Source: an archaeon (GTDB lineage: Archaea > Undinarchaeota > Undinarchaeia > Undinarchaeales > JALTGF01). Taken from it: 10,483 nt of DNA. The position numbers and the translations under genes are program-made. A model generated the notes under the pieces. That model was given only the letters and a program-made list of their open reading frames with translations, had not been told where the DNA came from and ran no database searches. The DNA lies in contig JALTGF010000113.1 of assembly GCA_027077325.1 (NCBI GenBank), forward strand, positions 1-10,483, given 5' to 3'. This document shows positions 7,182 through 10,483 of this stretch, one piece after another. The number at the start of each line of letters is the position of its first letter. Position 1 is the stretch's first letter.

Positions 7182-7447
7182 ATTATTTTAAAGTCCTTAA
7201 ATTCTCCCTTGTAAAGTTCTTCATTTACTTCTATATTTGTTACTTCAGCGTAATCATGTCCGTGCTTGCATGAGTCAACAATTTTATCAACTGACTTGTC
7301 GGGCCCTTCAAAAACAGCACTTACAGAGCCGTCTGGATTGTTTTTCACCCAACCCTTTACTCCCAGTTTTTCTGCCCGCTCTTTTGTGTTCGCTCTAAAG
7401 AAAACACCCTGAACTCGCCCATAAATTTTAACTGAAACCCGTTTCAT
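7175..7447 (-). CDS. acyP: Acylphosphatase
   Basis: A small 90-residue alpha/beta-sandwich enzyme that hydrolyses acyl phosphates such as acetyl or 1,3-bisphosphoglyceryl phosphate. The signature is complete: GRVQGVFFRANT (10-21), with the phosphate-binding loop and catalytic R18, then GWVKNNPDGSV (32-42), with catalytic N36, and VFEGP (45-49). Length is standard. The family's usual glycine-proline-rich turn before the AxV strand is replaced by KHGHDYAEV (61-69), which carries two histidines and is mildly unusual. The ATG at 7447 has no SD and lies a leaderless distance from the shared TATA box at 7472-7477. Its stop lies inside the last codons of ppsA (7-bp tail overlap). It is read divergently from dph2. 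Confidence 0.95.
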   Translation of the reverse strand: MKRVSVKIYGRVQGVFFRANTKERAEKLGVKGWVKNNPDGSVSAVFEGPDKSVDKIVDSCKHGHDYAEVTNIEVNEELYKGEFKDFKIIY

Positions 7448-7465
7448 ATTTTTCTAATAAAAACT

Positions 7466-7484
7466 AACTTATTTAAAAGGTTAG
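7466..7484. promoter_or_regulatory. Symmetric bidirectional promoter shared by acyP and dph2
   Basis: The plus strand reads AACTTATTTAAA (7466-7477); the minus strand reads CCTTTTAAATAAG across the same bases. The palindromic core TTTAAA (7472-7477) is centred at 7474.5, exactly the midpoint of the two start codons (7447 and 7502), so each ATG is 27.5 nt from the core. An imperfect inverted repeat, CTAAC (7464-7468) and GTTAG (7480-7484), flanks it. No other TATA-like element fits in the 54-bp gap, and neither gene has an SD, so one box probably serves two leaderless transcripts. Confidence 0.7.
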
Positions 7485-7501
7485 CCATACTAAATTGTAT
7501 T

Positions 7502-8476
7502 ATGGATTTTATTCAAGAAGCAGTTGAAGAAGTTAAAAAACATAATGCAAAGAAAGTGGCAATTCAACTGCCAGATGGCTTGAAGAGCAAGGCAAAAGAA
7601 ATTGTTTCTGCACTTGAAAAAGAAACAGATGTTATCTTGCTTGCTGGGTCTTGCTTTGGCGCTTGCGATCTAAGGGACCACGAAGCAAAAGAGCTTGGCT
7701 GTGATTTGCTTTTGCACTTTGGTCATGCAGATTTTGGTCTAAAGACAGAGTTGCCAGTTGTCTATATTAAAGTTGAGTCAAATCTTGACATTGAATCTGT
7801 TGTTAAGAAAGCAGCAGTTGAAATTAAAGAAAAAAGAATTGGGCTAGTAACTGTCATGCAGCAAGTTCCCAAATTAGAAAAGGCAAAAGAAATTCTTGAG
7901 AAAAACGGAAAAGAGGTTTTAATTTCAAAGCCAAGCGGAAAGGCAAAGTACCCTGGGCAATTGCTTGGCTGTGATTCTTCGGCGGCGCTTTTGATTAAAG
8001 ACAAAGTTGATGCTTTTCTTTATCTCGGCACGGGAGAATTTCACGCCATCCCAATTGCTCTCCAAACTGAAAAGCCAGTTTATATTGCAGATCCTGAGTT
8101 AAACAAAGTAAAAAGCATTGGCGATTTGAAAGACAATTTTTTGAGGAAAAGATTTGCTCAAATTGAAAAAGCCAAAGATGCAAATTACTTCGGAATTTTG
8201 GTAACGACAAAGAAGGGCCAAAACCGATTTTTCCTTGCAGAAAAATTAAAAAAATTAATTGAAGAAAAAGGAAAGAATGCAATTATTCTTGTTTATGACA
8301 CAATTAACCCAAATGATTTAATTAATTTTAGGCTCGATGCATATGTGAATACCGCTTGCCCAAGAATTTCAATTGATGACCAGTCATCATTTGACAAGCC
8401 AGTCTTAAACCCATTTGAATTGGAGATCGTCCTTGGGGAGAGAAAATGGGAAGATTACGCATTGGACCATTTTTAA
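7502..8476 (+). CDS. dph2: Diphthamide biosynthesis enzyme Dph2 (archaeal 3-amino-3-carboxypropyl transferase)
   Basis: The 324-residue enzyme makes the first step of diphthamide on archaeal elongation factor 2: it cleaves S-adenosylmethionine with a [4Fe-4S] cluster and moves the 3-amino-3-carboxypropyl group to the target histidine. Archaeal Dph2 is a homodimer of three similar domains, each giving one cluster cysteine. The expected cysteines are present: C55 in GSCFGACD, C157 in GQLLGCD and C286 in NTACPRIS. Other family segments are QLPDGLK (22-28), HFGHADFG (72-79) and LGTGEFH (175-181), plus the LNPFE (302-306) ending. C51 is an additional nearby cysteine. The ATG has no SD and lies 27.5 nt from the TATA core, so the mRNA is probably leaderless. 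mscS follows after 41 bp with its own promoter. Confidence 0.94.
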   Translation: MDFIQEAVEEVKKHNAKKVAIQLPDGLKSKAKEIVSALEKETDVILLAGSCFGACDLRDHEAKELGCDLLLHFGHADFGLKTELPVVYIKVESNLDIESVVKKAAVEIKEKRIGLVTVMQQVPKLEKAKEILEKNGKEVLISKPSGKAKYPGQLLGCDSSAALLIKDKVDAFLYLGTGEFHAIPIALQTEKPVYIADPELNKVKSIGDLKDNFLRKRFAQIEKAKDANYFGILVTTKKGQNRFFLAEKLKKLIEEKGKNAIILVYDTINPNDLINFRLDAYVNTACPRISIDDQSSFDKPVLNPFELEIVLGERKWEDYALDHF

Positions 8477-8482
8477 TCCCAT

Positions 8483-8493
8483 AACTTTTTAAA
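8483..8493 (+). promoter_or_regulatory. mscS core promoter (leaderless)
   Basis: AACTTTTTAAA resembles the elements before ppsA and dph2. Its TTTAAA core (8488-8493) is centred 27.5 nt before the ATG at 8518, exactly the dph2 spacing, and no SD is present, so transcription probably starts at or within a base or two of the start codon. Confidence 0.7.
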
Positions 8494-8517
8494 CTAATTC
8501 TAACTAATACCAATTAT

Positions 8518-9585
8518 ATGCTAACTAAAATCTTCCTTAGGGTGTTTGGTAAATACTTATTTTCTCTAGAACAATACCCATATCTATATTCATTAACAAT
8601 TTTAGTCACATTTTACGTAATCTCAAGGATTTTTGTATTTGTTTTTGAGAAATCTCTTCTCAAGTGGTCACAAATCTCAAAAACAAAAGAGCCATTGATA
8701 GCAAACAAAATAAAGGGGCCAATCTCAGCCATTTTATTGCTGATTGGTTTAAGGCTTGCAATTGTTCCTCTTTCTTTTGAAGAGCGATTACTAATGTATA
8801 CCTCTGGATTAGTTTCCTCACTCATAGTCATATTTGCTGCTATCGCCACCATACGCTTCTTTGATATTCTTATTGACAACTGGAGAAGGCATTGGGCAGC
8901 AAGAATGAAAACGAAAGTTGATAAAAATGTCATCGGCCTTTTCCAAAAAATTTCAAGATTAACTATCTGGCTAATTGCCCTTTTATTTATTTTAAATGTA
9001 TGGGGGATTAAAACCGCGCCACTCTTGGCTAGTTTGGGCGTTGCTGGTATTGCTGTTGCATTTGCTCTTCAGTCAACGCTTGGAAACCTGTTCGGAGGTG
9101 TGTCCCTTATTGTTGATAAAACTGTTCAAGCAGGAGATGTCATCCAAATTGATCCAGAAACAAGGGGGGTTGTCCTAGATGTTGGCCTGAGAAGCACGAG
9201 GATAAGGTCGTTTGACAATGAGATCATTGTAGTTCCAAATGGGACTCTTGCCAATTCAAAGATTTTAAATTATGCCCAGCCAGACCCATCGGCACGGCTT
9301 GTTATCCAGTTTGGGGTGGAATATGGCTCTGATGTTAAAAAAGTAAAAAAAGTTGTTTTAGATGCGCTTCATACCATAGAAGGTCTCAAAGAGGACAGAC
9401 CTCCATATGTTAGATTTGTAGAAATGGGCGATTCCGCACTAATATTTAAAGCATATCTGTGGGTTGAAGATTACCTGAAGCGTTTTCAAATAAAAGACAT
9501 TGCAAATACAAAAATTTACAATGCTTTGACAAAGGCAAAAATTGGGATACCTTTCCCGCAAATGGATGTGCACTTGAAAAAATGA
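8518..9585 (+). CDS. mscS: MscS-family small-conductance mechanosensitive channel
   Basis: This 355-residue membrane channel opens under membrane tension to release solutes during hypo-osmotic shock; family members are homoheptamers. Hydrophobic segments are at about 23-43, 66-85, 95-116 and 146-163, followed by the pore-lining helix pair LLASLGVAGIAVAFALQ (169-185) and STLGNLFGGVSLIVDKTV (186-203). That alanine/glycine-packed stretch is the family hallmark. The beta domain follows with AGDVIQI (205-211), GVVLDVGLRSTRIRSFDNEIIVVPNG (about 217-242) and the N..ILNY strand (246-252), then the cytoplasmic alpha/beta vestibule (about 258-353) ending in IPFPQMDVHL, the usual C-terminal strand. Four or five transmembrane helices is more than the three of E. 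coli MscS but common. The start is supported by the leaderless promoter spacing. Its stop is separated from the convergent gene's stop by one base. Confidence 0.93.
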   Translation: MLTKIFLRVFGKYLFSLEQYPYLYSLTILVTFYVISRIFVFVFEKSLLKWSQISKTKEPLIANKIKGPISAILLLIGLRLAIVPLSFEERLLMYTSGLVSSLIVIFAAIATIRFFDILIDNWRRHWAARMKTKVDKNVIGLFQKISRLTIWLIALLFILNVWGIKTAPLLASLGVAGIAVAFALQSTLGNLFGGVSLIVDKTVQAGDVIQIDPETRGVVLDVGLRSTRIRSFDNEIIVVPNGTLANSKILNYAQPDPSARLVIQFGVEYGSDVKKVKKVVLDALHTIEGLKEDRPPYVRFVEMGDSALIFKAYLWVEDYLKRFQIKDIANTKIYNALTKAKIGIPFPQMDVHLKK

Positions 9586-9586
9586 A

Positions 9587-9958
9587 TTATCTTAATTGTT
9601 GGAATCCCATTACTCTGCCTTTCAAGTAAACAGTTACATTCTTACCTTTGAGGTCCTTCAGCTTATTTACTGGATAAAACTCCATCATTGTTTTTACAAG
9701 TAGCTTGTGGAGTATAAATGCCCCATTCCCACTTTTTTCTAATTTCATTGTTATTTCAAAATACTCCGGATTACCATCAAAACCTTTTTCAATGTCTATG
9801 ATCTCTGCGTTTTCTTTTTGGAACGGAAATGGCTCATTCATATATTGCCACCAATGCTCTGGGTTTGATGTTATTCCTCTCTTGACCATTATCTTTGAAA
9901 AAAATTCAACTGTCCCGTAAAGACCACTTCCATCGGTAAGTATACTTTTCCATGCCAT
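9587..9958 (-). CDS. Hypothetical protein, 123 residues
   Basis: I do not recognise this family. The protein is soluble-looking, with no signal peptide or membrane helix. The N-terminal part is aromatic-rich (W3, Y14, F19-F20, and HWWQYMNEPFPF at 35-46). The middle alternates charged and hydrophobic residues like beta strands (AEIIDIEKG, EYFEITMKLEKSG, about 51-77), a short helix may follow (ILHKLLVKTMMEF, 82-94), and the end is a likely beta hairpin (GKNVTVYLKGRVMGFQQL, 105-122). A small alpha/beta or barrel fold is plausible; no catalytic motif stands out. Coding status is supported by neighbour-like codon use, by the absence of a better reading on the other strand, by a strong TATA box (9983-9990) at leaderless distance from the ATG, and by a stop placed one base from the mscS stop, as in the other tail-to-tail pairs here. 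Confidence 0.75.
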   Translation of the reverse strand: MAWKSILTDGSGLYGTVEFFSKIMVKRGITSNPEHWWQYMNEPFPFQKENAEIIDIEKGFDGNPEYFEITMKLEKSGNGAFILHKLLVKTMMEFYPVNKLKDLKGKNVTVYLKGRVMGFQQLR

Positions 9959-9982
9959 AGCTAATGCTTGATTGCACCCATA

Positions 9983-9990
9983 TATATAAA
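9983..9990 (-). promoter_or_regulatory. TATA box for the 123-residue hypothetical gene
   Basis: The minus strand reads TTTATATA within a longer run of alternating T and A, centred about 28.5 nt upstream of the ATG at 9958. No SD is present, so the transcript is probably leaderless. The same AT run could also be read on the plus strand towards the GC-rich island at 10082-10116, starting near 10012. Confidence 0.6.
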
Positions 9991-10195
9991 TTTCTAATTA
10001 TGTAATCTGTTGCCCATTGAAGAAATAGCAATAAAAGGTGGATAGTTAATGGTCAAAGGTAAGCAGTTTTGTGTTTTTCTGTGTGCACGGCTGTGGTCAG
10101 CCAGCAACCGTCCTGTATGAGATCCTCTAAAATATTTGTGAATCAAAAGGCATAAACCTATCCCGCAAACTTTCTCGTGCACCACTACATAAACC

Positions 10196-10203
10196 TTTAT
10201 ATA
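10196..10203 (+). promoter_or_regulatory. L7Ae promoter TATA box, with adjacent palindrome
   Basis: TTTATATA preceded by AAACC is a good archaeal TATA box; the usual spacing puts the transcript start at about 10225-10229. Just downstream is a perfect 12-bp palindrome, CTCTATATAGAG (10214-10225), which contains a second TATA-like core. It is either an alternative promoter (start near 10247) or an operator next to the transcription start. Confidence 0.6.
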
Positions 10204-10236
10204 GTTCCTTTAACTCTATATAGAGCACATGATAGA

Positions 10237-10266
10237 TCCTAAAATGGCCTGTAATGGCTATTAGGG
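10237..10266 (+). promoter_or_regulatory. Leader hairpin abutting the L7Ae Shine-Dalgarno
   Basis: The inner stem ATGGCC (10244-10249) pairs with GGCTAT (10256-10261) around a six-base loop. After a two-A bulge, the stem continues with CCTA (10238-10241) pairing TAGG (10262-10265) and a T-G wobble to 10266. The 3' arm covers the first bases of the SD (10264-10273), so folding could limit L7Ae translation. No canonical kink-turn (three-base bulge plus tandem GA) is apparent, although archaeal L7Ae is known to regulate its own mRNA through a leader kink-turn. Confidence 0.4.
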
Positions 10267-10273
10267 AGGTGAT
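10264..10273 (+). promoter_or_regulatory. Strong Shine-Dalgarno for L7Ae
   Basis: GGGAGGTGAT matches nine of the ten bases complementary to the archaeal 16S 3' end and lies 4 nt before the ATG at 10278. It is the strongest ribosome-binding site in the window and fixes the L7Ae start. Confidence 0.85.
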
Positions 10274-10277
10274 TGAT

Positions 10278-10483
10278 ATGGAAAAAACAGAAGTCCCTGC
10301 TGAATTAATCAATAAGGTATACGAGGCGTTTAGCGTTGCTAAGGATTCTGGAAAAGTTAGGAAAGGCACAAACGAAGCAACAAAGGCAATAGAACGAGGC
10401 AAAGCTCTTTTAGTTGCCATTGCACAAGATGTTTCTCCGCCTGAAATTGTTGCACATCTTCCTATACTCTGCGAAGAGAAAAA
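10278..10483 (+). CDS. rpl7ae: Ribosomal protein L7Ae (eL8), N-terminal part
   Basis: The first 68 codons lie in the window; the gene runs off the right edge. L7Ae binds kink-turn RNA in 23S rRNA and in box C/D and H/ACA guide RNPs, and in some archaea is also part of RNase P. The segments shown are diagnostic: VPAELINKVYEAFSVAKDSGKVRKGTNEATKAIERG, read in two parts as the N-terminal helix (6-24) and the K-turn-binding KVRKGTNEATKAIERG (26-41), then AQDVSPPEIVAHLPILCEEK (49-68). No frameshift or missing residue is visible. It has the best SD of the window and a leader of about 50 nt containing a hairpin and a possible 11-codon uORF. In many archaea S28e and L24e genes follow, but that lies outside the window. 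Confidence 0.95.
   Translation, partial: MEKTEVPAELINKVYEAFSVAKDSGKVRKGTNEATKAIERGKALLVAIAQDVSPPEIVAHLPILCEEK

Larger units (their letters stand above)
9959..10277. other. Intergenic region between the hypothetical gene and L7Ae, with GC-rich structured island
   Basis: About 320 bp with no confident protein gene. It starts with the AT-rich promoter at 9983-9990 and ends with the L7Ae promoter and leader. In the middle, 10082-10116 is conspicuously GC-rich for this AT-rich genome and contains a perfect hairpin, GGCTG-TGGT-CAGCC (10089-10102), with an alternative outer pairing ACGG (10087-10090) with CCGT (10108-10111). GTGCACG (10083-10089) can also pair perfectly with CGTGCAC (10176-10182) about 90 nt downstream. 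A 23-codon frame (10049-10120) with GGTG 8 nt before its ATG exists, but its CTG, CGG and TGG codons are unlike the neighbours. I see no tRNA, box C/D pair, SRP or RNase P motif. It may hold an unassigned ncRNA. Confidence 0.45.

Noticed and set aside
7175..7447. Loss of function in the acylphosphatase because of its unusual KHGHDYAEV loop
   Set aside because: Both catalytic residues (R18 and N36) and the phosphate loop are intact, so the loop is only a variation.
10049..10190. A tRNA, split-tRNA half or box C/D guide RNA in the intergenic gap
   Set aside because: No T-loop (GTTCRAATC-like) or acceptor pairing, no RTGATGA/CTGA pair in usable order on the plus strand; an isolated CTGA on the minus strand lacks a box C partner.
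10204..10277. A kink-turn in the L7Ae leader that would allow known-type autoregulation
   Set aside because: I looked for a three-base bulge followed by tandem G-A pairs. The only stem here has a two-A bulge and the nearby GA steps do not face each other in the required register, so I report the hairpin only.
10127..10420. A 97-codon minus-strand frame across the L7Ae start
   Set aside because: It overlaps the L7Ae promoter, leader and coding region on the other strand, and the L7Ae reading is unambiguous.
1..10483. Mobile elements, CRISPR arrays, toxin-antitoxin or other defence genes
   Set aside because: No transposase or integrase motifs, no long direct or terminal inverted repeats, and no regularly spaced repeats; all large frames are explained by chromosomal housekeeping genes or one hypothetical.

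Overview
The window is a gene-dense, AT-rich piece of an archaeal chromosome. Archaeal signature genes include ribosomal proteins L10e and L7Ae, a DRG-type GTPase with a TGS domain, a single-chain archaeal Dph2 with three spaced cysteines, and a DUF1512 protein, a family I know only from archaea. Transcription signals are archaeal too: TATA-like TTTAAA boxes about 27 nt upstream of start codons (leaderless mRNAs), mixed with leadered genes carrying a GAGGTG-type Shine-Dalgarno. A small-genome lineage such as DPANN would fit the compactness, but a euryarchaeon cannot be excluded from these genes alone.

Layout. 1-985 (+): the end of an APS kinase (cysC) coupled through a TAATG stop/start to an inositol-monophosphatase-superfamily phosphatase. 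969-2036 (-): DRG GTPase, its tail overlapping the phosphatase. 2114-4676 (+): trmJ-like RNA ribose methyltransferase, DUF1512 membrane protein and ribosomal protein L10e, closely spaced and probably an operon. 4752-7181 (+): phosphoenolpyruvate synthase with its own promoter and SD. 7175-7447 (-): acylphosphatase, tail-overlapping ppsA and head-to-head with dph2. 7502-8476 (+): Dph2. 8518-9585 (+): MscS-family channel. 9587-9958 (-): unrecognised 123-residue protein, its stop one base from the mscS stop. 9959-10277: a roughly 320-bp gap with promoters, a GC-rich island and a structured leader. 10278-end (+): start of L7Ae.

The genes are mostly housekeeping. Six or seven concern translation (DRG, TrmJ, L10e, Dph2, L7Ae and perhaps DUF1512). 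The cysC/phosphatase pair looks like a PAPS-making and PAP-removing module. PpsA is gluconeogenic and MscS is an osmotic safety valve. I see no mobile element, CRISPR array, tRNA, rRNA or defence system. The observations most worth a second look are the exactly symmetric divergent promoter between the acylphosphatase and dph2, the L7Ae leader (possible leaderless 11-codon uORF overlapping a hairpin and the SD), the cysC-phosphatase coupling, the DUF1512 protein with a C-terminal extension, and the GC-rich island upstream of L7Ae.
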